Part shown: piece after piece, positions 12,386-24,119 of the stretch
Numbering within the stretch: the first letter of the stretch is position 1
How the letters are laid out: each line of letters opens with the position of its first letter
Assembly (NCBI GenBank): GCA_014773175.1
Contig: VXCM01000294.1
Location: forward strand, 62,001-126,000
Source of the DNA: Lucifuga dentata
Lineage: Eukaryota; Chordata; Actinopteri; Ophidiiformes; Bythitidae
Length of the DNA stretch: 64,000 nt
Direction of reading: 5' to 3'
Program-made: the position numbers and the translations under genes
The notes under the pieces: model-generated
Seen by the model: the letters and a program-made list of their open reading frames with translations, nothing else
What the model was told of the DNA's origin: nothing
Databases searched by the model: none

Positions 12386-12616
12386 CAGGCAGTCCCTGAC
12401 TTATGAACATCTGACTTATGAACAACCCGTACTTACAAACCGACCACCATAAAGCCTATTAAATTAAAATTTCAAGTTATATACAATGAATTGCAATAAT
12501 GAATGGCGCACTACTTTACGATACACGTCAAAACAACAGAAGAATGCCTCTTTTGACATGCAAGACATCAAGGAGTGGGAGTAAGTGTTAACCTACATGT
12601 TTTTTTTATTCACACA

Positions 12617-12662
<46 letters not shown>

Positions 12663-12680
12663 TTANTTATTCACACACAT

Positions 12681-12719
<39 letters not shown>

Positions 12720-12888
12720 TTATGATGTTTTAGGATATCTGGAAGTGTTTTTTCAATGCTTCTTATGCAAAGAAAGGTAAAATATATACGCTAGATACAC
12801 ACCTTATGTTACTGTTCTGACTTATGAACAAATCCGACTTACGAACAGCCATGGGCACAGAACTCGTTCGTAACTCGGCAACTGCCTG
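12386..12888. mobile_element. Tigger/pogo-like non-autonomous element, copy 1
   Basis: The left end CAGGCAGTCCCTGACTTATG and the reverse complement of the right end (CAGGCAGTTGCCGAGTTACG) are terminal inverted repeats. The element is bounded on both sides by TA (12384-12385 and 12889-12890), the Tc1/mariner/pogo target duplication. A CAG(G)..GTCCC start is typical of Tigger-family ends, so I infer that group. A second copy lies at 58969-59301; compared with it, this copy has about 170 extra internal bases, largely a CT/GT microsatellite that is itself duplicated around an N at 12666. No transposase is encoded. Confidence 0.75.
12606..12725. repeat. (CT)n(GT)n microsatellite with assembly duplication
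   Basis: CT run followed by GT run, present twice on either side of the N at 12666 with the same TTATTCACACACATT lead-in. The second copy is probably an assembly artefact. Confidence 0.8.
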
Positions 12889-12890
12889 TA

Positions 12891-15056
12891 TATATAAAGA
12901 CAAAATCTCATATCACCAAATGCCATATTCTCAGAAATCCACAGTCACAAATAACCAAAATATCTCAACACTTCCTCACTCAGTGTTTGCCATATTTCCG
13001 TCAGCAGTCCATTCCTATTGTGCCAAATGAGAATCTGGACTCAGTAGAAACACAAAGCTGAGTGAGTGGGACAGAGGGAGAACAGTGCATGCTCCTTCAT
13101 ATCAAAGCGTCTATGCTAATCAGCTGGCTGGTAATCTGAGGTTGAGCTGCTCGGGGCTCTGCGGGTATTTGGACCACATTGTTCTGCTGTGCTGGTCACC
13201 AAAGGCAGTTTGCCAAGGAAAGACTCTGCCAAGGTAGACAGGAAATGTACTGGCAGCATTCTGGCTTTGTCTCCTGGCTTCACGCATATAAACCTGTGGA
13301 TGCTACTAACAACATATACAGAGATATACAGGTAAGTGGTAATGCAAATACTACATATTCACATCAAATCACAGTTTTGTGAAGAAATGTGTGTTTAAAC
13401 CTGGTTTATGTTTCAGGCAGATGCAGACGTGACAGTGGACACATGGGAAATGTGATGTAATTGCGGCCAAAGCAGCTGGCTGCAGAGGCTGCTTTTGAGG
13501 GTAGCTTGTGTAGTCATGCCACTCGATTTCGAAAAAAAAAAGAACGGCATTGGCGTGATGTAAATGCGCCATTGTTGACAAATGGCCAAGAAAAAGGTGC
13601 GGAGGAAGGGGAAGGAAATGTGGATGAAGGGAAAGAGAGAGAGCTAGAAAAAACAATGGCAAACGCCTTTTTCCATTATGCAGCCTCTGTAAGTAATAGC
13701 AATTTCTCCTTTTTGTTAATCAACAATTCTCTTTTTACTGCCTCTGTTATGAACCACCTATTGTAATTTGGAAATTGCTTAAAATAAGGAAAAATTCAAT
13801 TTTTAACCGAAAGAAGATCTACAGATGGAGAGTAGTCAGGGGAAACACAAACTGTCAGAGTTTACACTTGTACTGTGATTCCACATTCAGCATCATGCCA
13901 AGCAAATTATTAAATATAGACAAAATTCACTTATGTTTATATTGCTGTGCAACAGTTATTTATATTCTCAAACCTGCAAGGCTTGCTGTGTGTTTTCACC
14001 TTTAACTCCACTAACAATAATCCATCCTAGTTACATCAGCCGCTCAAGCCATGTCATCATCCATGTGCTACTTATTTTACAGTCTTACTGACTTTCAGTG
14101 ACTTTTGAAAAATACGATTTTAAGATTTAATATTTGATTATACTATAAATTATTCTAATCTCTCTTCACAGCTCTCTACCTCGTTCTTACTCCCACTTTA
14201 TGCTTCTCTGTCAGGCTTTCTGTCCCTTAACCAAACAGTCATAACTCTGTAATTGGATATGCTGAGATCCTTAATGAAGCAACTGACGGCCCCTCTGGCT
14301 GTCCTGTCTCTTCTTGCTGTAAAGAAATGTGCTGACGGTGTAAGATCGAAGTTATACAGCAAGTTTTGTGAGGCCACTGTAAAACTTCTGATGTAATTCA
14401 CCCAGCTGGCAGTCTACAGAATGTGTATGATTACATGCTCCTATATGTCTTTTTGAAAATTCCCAAGACTCTCACACTCATAAAAACCTTTCAAAACCCA
14501 TTGGATTGTGTCCAGAATCTGATGTCATCTAGTCTTAAACGTGGCTGTTCCTCAACCCCTTAAATTTTTTTTTTTTTTTTTTTTTTTTTACATGGCAGAG
14601 ATGTGTAAAAGATGCACTGAATTACAGTCAGAGACACATTTAATTAAAATTCTTATTGTGAATCCTATAGGTAGCAGTGGCTTTAGCACTTGTCAACCAC
14701 GACAGCTTGTTAACGCTTATTCATAGACGTACAGGATATTTCTTGTCTTACATTTACTGTATAAAAATATCTCTTCCCGCTGTGATATCTAGGATCTGAT
14801 ATAACAAGCGTCAGTCATAGTAACAAATCCACAGGGAATTAACACCCAGCTTTGCAGCTCTACAGAGTTTTTAGCCTCTTCTAGAAAATACTGTACACTG
14901 TATCGGTGCTTTGCATCGGTTCTCAGCGACCCATGATATGAAAAATAGGCAACCCTTCCAGCAAACAAGCTTTGATAGTGATTATATGATACTTGACCAA
15001 AACAAAATAGATGACAAAGTTAGCAAGAGGCTGGTGAAAGTCAAGCATCTAGCAGC
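12891..15056. other. unique non-coding stretch
   Basis: AT-rich DNA with no gene or transposon that I recognise. A poly(T) run lies near 14567-14589. The longer frames at 13369-13766 on the two strands overlap each other and resemble no known protein. Confidence 0.45.
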
Positions 15057-15060
15057 TTAA

Positions 15061-15305
15061 ACACCCATACCGGAGAGTTTACATGTTTAAGCCCAATAAA
15101 TACTACCTGCATACATGTTATGTTATTGACAGACAGTTTTTTAAAACATTACTTTTCCTGTTATTTTACCAAATTCTCTTATCTTTCAAAATCAAATATT
15201 CATTAAAATTCAATGTTTTGCTTACTAACATGTACAGTATATCAGAATGTAGAAGGGATGGTTATTTTTTAAATTTCTTGGTAAAAGCCATCTTCTTCTA
15301 GGACA
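15061..15305 (+). mobile_element. TTAA-flanked MITE, left-end fragment
   Basis: Starts after TTAA (15057-15060) with ACACCCATACCGG, then a GTTTACATGTTTAAGCCCAATAAAT-type block in the same order as the full copy at 51990-52549. It runs through CTTTCAAAATCAAATATTCA and AAAATTCAATG to about 15305, then similarity ends; no right terminus follows. Confidence 0.6.
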
Positions 15306-15822
15306 ACATTTAGCATCACTTTCGAAGATAGATTATGAGTGTAATTTCACTTCAATATCACTTACCTTTTAGCTGCTAAGATGCTATACACTTTTAGCCC
15401 AGTTCTACAAATTATAGTAAGTTTAGTAAAACTTCTTAAAATGTTTCCACAAATCACTACTAACTGCCATATAGATTTGCAGACATGCATGGATTAGGGC
15501 CATCACAGTGGGATCCTATCGTGTCTAGGTAGTCAAACATTTCAACACTGCAGCTTGAAAGGTCTGTAAACACCTCCTATAATGAGCTTCAGGGAGTGTA
15601 GAGTGACCATAAGCTAAATTAGTTCCCTGAATTTCCATTTGTCCTTTCAAGGCTCAGTTTTATGTTCTGAGTTTATGTTCTTTTATGTCCTTTCACTTTA
15701 TGGTCTTGAATATAGGGTACAGAGGCAGTTGGCCCTTGTATGTGAAACACATTTGGTAGATCAGACTCTAATGCGAGTTTGACCAATATTTTTAAGAGGC
15801 ACCTCTACTACTATCTACTTTA

Positions 15823-15875
<53 letters not shown>
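15823..15875. repeat. (GT)n microsatellite
   Basis: About 26 GT units with one GC interruption. Confidence 0.95.
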
Positions 15876-16104
15876 ACTAGCTCCCAATGGAAGGCGTTTG
15901 CAGACACCTCCCAGACTAAGTCCAGGCTTAAACTGTCAGTGTTAATTGACTTGATTAGACAGCCACACTGGGGGCTGATCACTAATGAGTCTGCTCCATT
16001 TACCCACTTTTTACCCAGGAAATGACTACAAAGTTCAGTGTGCTGCTGTAAAATATAGTAAAACTATAAATAATTATAACACTTTTAGTATAACACTTTT
16101 CATG

Positions 16105-16140
16105 TTTTTTTTTTTTTTTTTTNTTTTTTTTTTTTTTTTT
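16105..16140. repeat. poly(T) run containing N at 16123
   Basis: Homopolymer broken by one N. The true length is not determined by the assembly. Confidence 0.85.
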
Positions 16141-16944
16141 GTCAAAAGTCAAATTCCCTTCATTTTAAGCCTGACATTGTGATTCATGCAAATCTGCAGA
16201 GGTAAGTGTTTAGATGATGGCATGGTGCAGGACCCCTTCAAAACACCACCCTCATTAACAGCTATTAAAACTATATGTTGATGATAAAAAATGAAAGCAT
16301 GATCCAGCAATTCGCTGCATTTATTTAAACATATTTGAATGTCTCATTCAGCAGAAATTGGACTTTTCCAAAGAGCTGTCATCTTTTTTTCTTACTAGCT
16401 TTGAAAATCAGAAGCAGACCAATGACAGCCCTTCAAGCAAAGTGTTTATTAATCTTTGCCCTGCCAGCTTGAATTGATGTCTGTCTCGAGCAGATTCATC
16501 CATGGCCTTGCCAGACCAAAATAAAAAGACCAAAATAAAACTTGTGATATGACTTTGTCAGGCATTAAAGGGATCTTTCCCCAAAGACCTTAATAAATTA
16601 TTTCCTGTCAGTTTGACGGAATGGCCTTGGAGCAAAATAATTTGCTTAAAAAGCTCATATTAATATGCAATAAACACAGATTCCCTGGCTTTGCTGACAT
16701 GTAAAGATTAAGATACACATTTCTGCAGGATCAAACTACGGAGGATAATTTAGTTTCATACAGAAGTAGATCTTCCTCCTTTTTGAATATTTACTGTGTA
16801 CGATACACTTCAGGCTAAGACTACATGTAGTTGCTATGTAAGCAGTGTTGCTCACATATTCCTTTGTATACCCAGAGTTAATCTGGAGGATTAAATACTA
16901 TATCCACCAGAGGGCAAGTTGAGCACCAACCAAACACCTTACAG

Positions 16945-17390
16945 GTGTACAAATCTCCTAATCTTTCAAAAATCAAATGTTCAGGTGACACACCCACGTA
17001 AAATTCAATGTTTCACCTCCTAACACATTCGTCTGAATGTTGAAGGCACGGTCATTTTAATTTCTCTGAAAAGCCTTCTTCTCCTGGGACTATATTCCCT
17101 GGTGGAGACATACATTTTCTTCTGCGCAGCTCTGTGCTAAATAAAGTTGCTTAAATAAAAATAAGAACAAACTTTGGTTTACTTATCTCAAGCATGTTTC
17201 TAGTTTCTACAAGTTGATTTTAATGATGTACTGGAATGAAATGAAACCAGTGGATCCCTGGAAGGTAGGAACAACAATTGTAAAATGTACCGCTCCAGTA
17301 GTATGTTTTGGAAAATGGTTAGCAGTAATGTAACGTGTATGCAGGTTCCATTTATTAGGCTCAAACATGCAAAATCACTGGTATGTTCCT
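16945..17390 (-). mobile_element. TTAA-flanked MITE, truncated copy
   Basis: The right end TGGTATGTTCCTTTAA (TTAA at 17391-17394) and the preceding GGCTCAAACATGCAAAAT match the right end of the full copy at 51990-52549. Internal blocks CTTTCAAAAATCAAATGTTC, GGTGACACACCCAC and GGGACTATATTCCC also match. The outer left arm is missing. Confidence 0.65.
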
Positions 17391-17627
17391 TTAAAAACTA
17401 ATTGCGATTTTGCTCAACAATATCAAACAAAGAAGGCAACAATTTAAGATTATTTCATGCCAACTATTCTGGCAGCCATGTTTGTCGCTTTGGAGTGGTG
17501 CTGAGAGATTGTATAAATGGGAATATTTTGACGTGCTTGGCCAGATTCTTCTTGTAACTTTCAGCCGTTTTTCCGGTTGCCACCGTTTCAGCAGTGGTGA
17601 TGTCACTGAAAGTACTATCTCCACAAT

Positions 17628-17662
17628 TTTTTTTTTTTTTTTTNATTTTTTTTTTTTTTTTT
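17628..17662. repeat. poly(T) run containing N at 17644
   Basis: T homopolymer broken by NA. Two short frames overlapping it on opposite strands are artefacts. Confidence 0.85.
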
Positions 17663-18674
17663 AGATATTGCATAGAGCACGTGTATTGTTACTTTTTGAG
17701 GATGTGCAACAACCAGAGCTTCAAACGAACGCAGGATATGCACAGCAGCCATCACACATGCTTGTATGCATAGTTAAGTTTGATCCTGAACCCATACTAA
17801 AAATCTGAGCTATAAACAGGTTCTTGAGTTTGACTTTGATGCTACATGACCCAATTACATTTCTGTGTATTACGTACATCTCTATATTTACATTTGTTGT
17901 AACACTATATTTTCCACATATTTCAGGCGCTGTAGACATTTTGTCATCTTACTGAGAACTGCAGCAGCTTTTCTAGCGTAATTTTATTTATATCCTTTTT
18001 CTTTGCTCTACTCTAGTCATTTCCCCAAAGAGATCATTATATTGCCTCCAATAGGAAATCTGCCACGCAGACAGAGATGAAGAAGAGAAACAAGTGCAGC
18101 ACAAACAAACATTTCTGTTTCACGTCACTTGGTAAAGCAGCAGAAATGGTGTTGTAATGGGATTAGGAAATGAATCAAACAGATTTTAACTTCTGAACCC
18201 ACAAAGTTTTAAAATGTTCAAAGAAATTACTCTTGTCACTAACACACTAAGAAAAAAATTAGTCTTCACAAGTAGATATTAGTGAATAATTGATTGATAA
18301 ACACAGGCTAACAGATCACAGTTTCATCTTAATTAATGGAGGAAACAAAACATTCATATTTCAATATTTCCTTAAAAACTGCAAGAATTTGAGCAAAGAA
18401 GTCAATGTTAGTGATCACAGCTGCTAAGCTAACATTGTTCATACATCGCTGGCAGAGCCACGTTTCTTTATTTCCTTGTCGGGATGTTGCATCATGGAAC
18501 TTTTTCTAAACTTGCTTAAAGCTTCTTTATCCACTGTTTGGACTAGCATCGTATATTTAGCAAGCTACAAAGCACCACTTCGCAAATTTCACTCCAACAT
18601 TTGCATTTTCTGTCACCGAAAGGGGAGCATATCTATGTTCTCAGGGTCCTATGTGTTTCCCAGTTCAATATTCT

Positions 18675-18715
18675 GGTAACACACATTAAGTGTGTGTTAC
18701 CCCTAACCCTAACCC
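18675..18715. repeat. hairpin plus short telomere-like repeat
   Basis: GGTAACACACA (18675-18685) pairs perfectly with TGTGTGTTACC (18691-18701) around a 5-base loop. It is followed directly by CCCTAACCCTAACCC, two and a half vertebrate telomeric hexamers. Too short to call a telomeric insertion. Confidence 0.7.
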
Positions 18716-20621
18716 ATTATGTGCTCTATTGTGCTACATAAAGCTGGGGAACATAGGAATAACCCCACCAGAAGCACAACTAGCTAACGCTCTATGCCTG
18801 ACTGAATCAGCATCATTTGCCTGCTTGTTTTGCGTCGCAAATCAGCTTTCTTGGTATTTACCTGGATGTTTTGGAGTCAGGTGAAAAACAAATTGGTTGT
18901 GTTTCCACTATTGACTGTTAGCCAGTTAGCCTTGTCGCCAAACTATTTCCAAAGAAGAGGTAGCTCCTTTTTAGGAACTAATTCATCAGGTGCTAACGTG
19001 GCTACTTTCAGTCATGCTTGTTTAGTTTCTTCTTCTTCAACATGCTTCAACATGCCATATCAGTATCATCAATATTGTGATGTGACAAATTTTTATCATG
19101 TAAAAAATGATATTGGTATTATCATGGACAATATGATTATGGCTTATGTTTATGAAAGACATCAGGGAAATATTTATTCTATTTGAAATGTCAAAAAATT
19201 TCTAGACTACAAGGAGACGATGAGTCAAAAACTCTTCTTGTTTTTATCAGAGAAGCAACAATCGGCAGAGTCCTACAGTCAGGTATACAAGTCACGTACC
19301 ACATGAAGCTTTTGATCCTCTCCAATGCTTAATCACAGACATACCAGAAACTTTATTAAAGACAATAGTTATAAATTTCTCCCACAAAGACAAATAAGTT
19401 TCCACAATAATAAATCATATTTCCCAGGAGAAAATGAATCCAAATCCTTCCTCATATCAACTTTTTGTTCTTTAAATTGAAAATGACTCAACTGACTCTC
19501 CGCAGAGAGTCTTTTTCACTGCAGTTTAGTGGGATTATTTCACAGAAAGGTTACAGACATGCCACTCCTGAATGCTTAATGATTCTGCCTAATGATTCTG
19601 ATAACAACAGCCAGCGTGGTGAACAAAAATAGCAAAAAACAATTAGCTGTAAAATACCACAGCACTTGAAGCATAATAATATAGTGGCTGCCTATAGCAT
19701 GCAGCAGGCTCTGCACAGGAGCTCCATGTCGACTTTTACCTTTTGTCATTCTCTGAATAAAATAAAACAAGAGCCTTGACCCGAGAATCAAGTTAATCAC
19801 AACTCCCTTTAGAAGGCTCAGAGGTAGAAGGCACGGCTTTGTGTGTGTCCTGTCACACACTGAATCCGATCTGTCTTTGTATTTCTGTGGATTATATAGA
19901 AAGTATTTGCTGATCTCTGGTGAAAAGAGAGATATGTGAGATGTTGACAGCATTGTTACAATACTTGCTGAACACAGAAGAGGCTCTACGTATCTATTTT
20001 TTGTGGGTGTTTTTATCCAAACAAAGAATATTTTAATTTAATTATGAGAACGCTCACTCTGCCCACTGGTCAGAAATCTGGGAGCAGGAGGAAGAAAATC
20101 AAAACAGGAAACAGTTTTGCTATTGCAAGAAAATTAAATAACATGGAACAAAGATGACTTGGGATACTTTCCTAGTCATAGTCATCATTTAGTCCATTTA
20201 GCATATCAGCTATTACAGCAGAAGCTGAATTTGACTTGTGGAAAACCACATTTTGCTTCACATGATGAGAAGAACACGTGTTGCCTTCAGATGCTGAACA
20301 AGAGAATGTAGCAATAAATTGAGAACATACACACACACGCTACCACTAACATGTTCATCTGAAGACTAATATGGTCTGACCTTTTCAAAGCATCCATTTT
20401 GTTTGCCATGGCTAATTGAAGGTGTAGTTTAAAACCAGTGGATCCCTAGAAGCAGGACCGGCCTGTGGCATAGGCGAACTAGGCGGTTGCCTAGGGCCCC
20501 ATGGCCACTAGGGGGCCCCCACGCCAAGAGTGAAACTAAAGTGAAATTTCATTAGTGGTAAATAAGTTCAGGAACTGCAGAGATGTAACTAAATCTATAC
20601 GCTAACTTTGTGAGCTATACC

Positions 20622-20756
20622 TTACCTGATAGAAGTGGGAACAGTATATATAGAGCTCAATGTACTTAGACAACTCACTAAAGGTGTTNTTACCTGATAG
20701 AAGTGGGAACAGTATATATAGAGCTCAATGTACTTAGACAACTCACTAAAGGTGTT
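20622..20756. other. assembly junction: 67-bp duplication around N at 20689
   Basis: Bases 20622-20688 are repeated at 20690-20756 with a single N between. Confidence 0.85.
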
Positions 20757-21060
20757 ATAAAACACACCTTTATTCAGCACAGAACTAATACAACATGGAA
20801 TTTATGCATATTATGGTTTGACATTAGTTAAGATGAGGCTCATAGAGATGTTTATGGAGTGGGATGGGGGTATTGTGGGATGTAAGATTAATACTGTAGA
20901 GTGGGAGGTAAAGGGTAGCCACGCCCCTTTTGTACATTATTAGAAATTACTACAGTAGTTTGAAATCTGTTTAATTTGCATTTTACTTTTGGCTGTTGGG
21001 GAGAATGAAATAAGATTAAAAACGACAAATAATATTTAGTAATCCACAGATATTTGTGTT

Positions 21061-21095
21061 TTTATTATTTATTTATTTATTTATTTATTTATTCA
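21061..21095. repeat. (TTTA)n microsatellite
   Basis: About eight TTTA units inside the hAT-type element. Confidence 0.9.
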
Positions 21096-21349
21096 TTTAA
21101 ATTTAGCTTGACAGCATTCACACCAAAAATACCATCTCTCATGTCCCTGGATGGGGGGCCCCCAGCAAATAACTTGCCTAGGGCCCCAGAAAGGTTAGGG
21201 CCGGCCCTGACTAGAAGGCAGGAACAACAATTCTGATAGTTAACAATAAATTTTCAAATTTTTTTCCATTTTTTTTCCAATTAACAATAAAATTTTCAGT
21301 TAATGTTTTAAAATTTACAGATCAGCACATGCAGATACTGAAACAGTCA

Positions 21350-23600
21350 ATCGATCGTGGATTGTGTGATGAGTCGATGCTCATGCAGAAGCAGAGTCAT
21401 TACAAAGGCAAAACATCATTTTCCATTGCAATGGAAAATGATGTTTTTGTATTTGTTTACATTTAGCCACTATGATCATATTTGACAGCGTGATCACTAT
21501 TTGCTCCTTGTTGCATCCACATTTTAAATGTGTAACTTTTTCTGTCTCACTCCAAGATTTAAATGCAAATCTTCATCCTTCGTTCACTCCATTCAACTTC
21601 TCCCATTCTTTCCGATGCTAAAACCTTTCTCGGCCCTTTCAACAGATGGAGCAACCGAGCCTTTTGCTGGCTTGGTTATTCCGTTACAAATCTGCCAACA
21701 CTTGTCCCTGCTTGAAGCTAACCCAAGGTCAGAATTATAAGTGACCCTCCATGTGTACACAATGAGACATTTAGTGGATGAGATGCAGACAAAGGCCAAT
21801 GCAAAATACAGTCTCAAGGGTGGGATGATATTTGGAAAAGACAAAGTGTTTTGTTCAGTGCTGTCTGTTAGTGCCAAGGACTGATGATGCTCTTGAGTGA
21901 TTTGTAAAGTGTGTGTTTGGCATGATATATCTTGTGCTAACTTCACTTTGTGTGTCTCCACTGGGAAGCAAATGCAAGGCCACAGAAGTGCTCTGAGATT
22001 TGAGCTGAGCACTTAGTCTGCTTTCAATGTGGATGCTGTAAAGGGTGAAAAGTGTTTCAGTAAATGCTATGTTGCTAATGTTTGTTTCAAGGGCCAATTC
22101 CAGCATTCACAATCAAGGTCACTTTGCAGTTTCTTTTCCTACGCCTTTTATATGACACATCACAACATGTTTTATTATTTTGTGTAGTTAAAAGGAAATG
22201 ACAACTGGACATCTGTAGACTGGGAATCCAGCTAAACAAATGACAGCAATTAGAGACTGGGTAATGCATTGTCCACCAAACTACTCTGGTGAATCCCCTG
22301 ATGTTTGCCTACAGGGGTAATAACTCTTGAAGTGTTAGCATTTTCCTAATTGCATTATTTCCAACATGCTGCTCTCCTTCCGCCACCTTTTTCCCCTCCT
22401 CCTTCCCTTCTTTCTTTCTTTCCTCCCAAATGAAATGGGGTGATGGACTCCTCCATTACATGAATGCTATCAGGGGAGTGGTTAATGAGAACGGATAAAG
22501 CGGTTCCTATCAGTTAGCTGACCCATTATCATCCCTTATTGTGGCAAAATCTCATTTGACTGTGTTTTAATTAAACAGCGCCGGCTAAGTAAAAGGCCGC
22601 CTCGCATTCAGCGCGGCTGAACCCGGGGCACCACAGCAGTAATCATTTGGCACAGGTAACTTTTAATCATTCTGCCAATGCAACACGGGACACCCTCCGC
22701 TGTGATACGTAGGCAGCTTATTAGGGCTCCTTTTGTTGGCTGCCCCCAATTGCACTTTTTGACGAACCCAGAAAAAAGTCCCTTGTGTTTCACGGCCCAG
22801 CGTATGGTGTGGCATCAAGAGAAAAAAAGAAGAGGAATAAAAGGCAAAGGATAGTGAATAAAAGAGAGAAAATCAGTGAAGCACAGAAGCAACCGAGCTT
22901 TAATCACCCCNCAACTCACCTAAAAGTTTTATAACAAAAGCTGCCACCTCCTCTGTGCTGCAAACTGTCTGGCTGCAAATAAAGATTTTGAAAGTGTGCT
23001 GCGCACTCGTCCTTGGAGGACAAAAAGTTCTCCTGATAAGAAAAAAATAATATTTTTAACATACTAAGTTCGGAGAAATTGGAGAGAGAGCAAGAAAAAG
23101 AGCACCAAGGAGAAGAATGAACTATTAATGACAGATGAGAAAGAGAGGAAGACAAAAAAAAAAGGAGTGGAGAGCATGAAAGATGCACACAGACTGAGAT
23201 AGGGGAGTATGGCAAACAGAGAGGGAGAGGATGAGAAAGAAGCATTTCCTCCTGTGAGGCCTGGTTGTGCAGTGAATCTCTTTAAAGACAACAAAGCCAG
23301 AAAAAGCTACGAGATGAAGCCACTCATCATCCAACCTCTCCTGCTCTCAATCAAAAGAAAAGCAAGAAAACAGCTTTGATCTGCCCTCTTTATCGCTTTT
23401 CCCTCTCTCCATCTTTCCACCTCTCCTGTGCTCTCTTTCTAGCATCCATTTCACACTTAAAATGCAATCTATATCCAGATACATTATCCAGACGGTGAAA
23501 AATGTGTGTTAATGCATTTTGTAAATATTTGCAGAAGCATTGCAATCGGAATGTAATCTGACCTGACCAGCTGGCATGATCGGATCTCCTTTGCAACTAG
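21350..23600. other. unique non-coding stretch with candidate conserved segment
   Basis: Contains the 38-bp palindrome at 21410-21447, a complex GC-richer segment at about 22540-22790, an isolated N at 22911, and a purine-rich plus strand from about 23070 to 23250. The overlapping minus-strand frames in the purine-rich part are low-complexity serine/leucine artefacts. No gene recognised. Confidence 0.5.
21410..21447. repeat. perfect 38-bp palindrome
   Basis: AAAACATCATTTTCCATTG (21410-21428) is followed without spacer by its exact reverse complement (21429-21447). Confidence 0.95.
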
Positions 23601-23604
23601 CCAG

Positions 23605-23765
23605 GTATAAATGCCATCATAAGATAAAATCTACTCATAAGTTGAAAATGTCACCCTGCTTTGTCTTACGGCTCACTTTCATTAAATTTATTTTGAATCT
23701 GGAGTTGTGACTATAATAATAAATGCATCCCTGCATCTGGAAGCCCATGCATAATTAGTTATTAT
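23605..23765. repeat. dispersed repeat pair A, copy 1
   Basis: Blocks GTTGAAAATGTCACCC, TTGTCTT, TTATTTTGAA and CCCATGC occur in the same order at 31390-31575. The family is unidentified. Confidence 0.55.
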
Positions 23766-23789
23766 CTCTGCCATTGAAGTCACTGTTTG

Positions 23790-23960
23790 TTGTCACTGAT
23801 CACTGTTTGTTTGTTTGTCTGTTTATTAGCAGGATATCACAAAAACTTGTGAATTGATTTGGATGAAAGTTATGGGACAGATAGATAATGTCGAGAGAAA
23901 GAAATGATTAAATTTTGGAGGCGATCCATTTAATATTCTGGATTACAAGGGATCCAACAA
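23790..23960. repeat. old dispersed repeat, copy 2
   Basis: GTTTGTTTGTCTGTTTATTAGC, then ATCACAAAAACTTGTGAATTG and AAATTTTGGAGGCGATCC. This matches the block order of a common fish repeat and of the copy near 53.3 kb. Confidence 0.45.
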
Positions 23961-24086
23961 TTTTTCACTGTCACGACCTTGAAATCAGACATATAAAAAG
24001 ATTTATGATTTATTGTCATTGTACAGTGGTATTACAGTCATCATCTTCTCCCTGTTTTATATCCATAACTGTTGAAAATGTCAACT

Positions 24087-24115
24087 TTTTTTTTTTTTTT
24101 NTTTTTTTTTTTTTT
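24087..24115. repeat. poly(T) run containing N at 24101
   Basis: T homopolymer split by a single N. Confidence 0.85.
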
Positions 24116-24119
24116 GCCC

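Larger units (their letters stand above)
15310..16940. other. non-coding stretch with candidate conserved segment
   Basis: Includes a GT microsatellite (15823-15875), a poly(T) run with an N at 16123, and a complex repeat-free segment at about 16390-16735 that I flag as candidate conserved non-coding sequence. No gene is recognisable. Confidence 0.5.
17391..20444. other. non-coding stretch, probably partly TE-derived
   Basis: Contains a poly(T) run with an N at 17644, a small hairpin beside CCCTAA repeats (18675-18715), and a segment near 19050-19190 rich in ATATTGTGATATGAC-like words that resembles interior sequence of fish DNA transposons. No gene or terminus was recognised. The 118-codon frame at 18830-19186 has no known domain. 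Confidence 0.4.
20453..21209. mobile_element. hAT-type non-autonomous element with 8-bp target duplication
   Basis: The left end CAGGACCGGCC and the right end GGCCGGCCCTG form inverted termini in the CAGGG style of hAT elements. CCTAGAAG (20445-20452) and ACTAGAAG (21210-21217) flank it, an 8-bp duplication with one mismatch. Both ends carry subterminal CCTAGGGCCCC-type blocks. No transposase is encoded. An N-joined duplication at 20622-20756 inflates the length by about 68 bases, so the true size is near 690. It contains a TTTA microsatellite at about 21061-21095. Confidence 0.8.
20330..21340. mobile_element. TTAA-type MITE fragment hosting a nested hAT
   Basis: The bases flanking the hAT insertion, AAACCAGTGGATCCCTAGAA on the left and GGCAGGAACAACAATT on the right, join to form a sequence that matches the interior of the MITE copy at 17245-17280. 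So an older MITE was split by the hAT. Outer edges of the MITE fragment are not clear. Confidence 0.55.
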
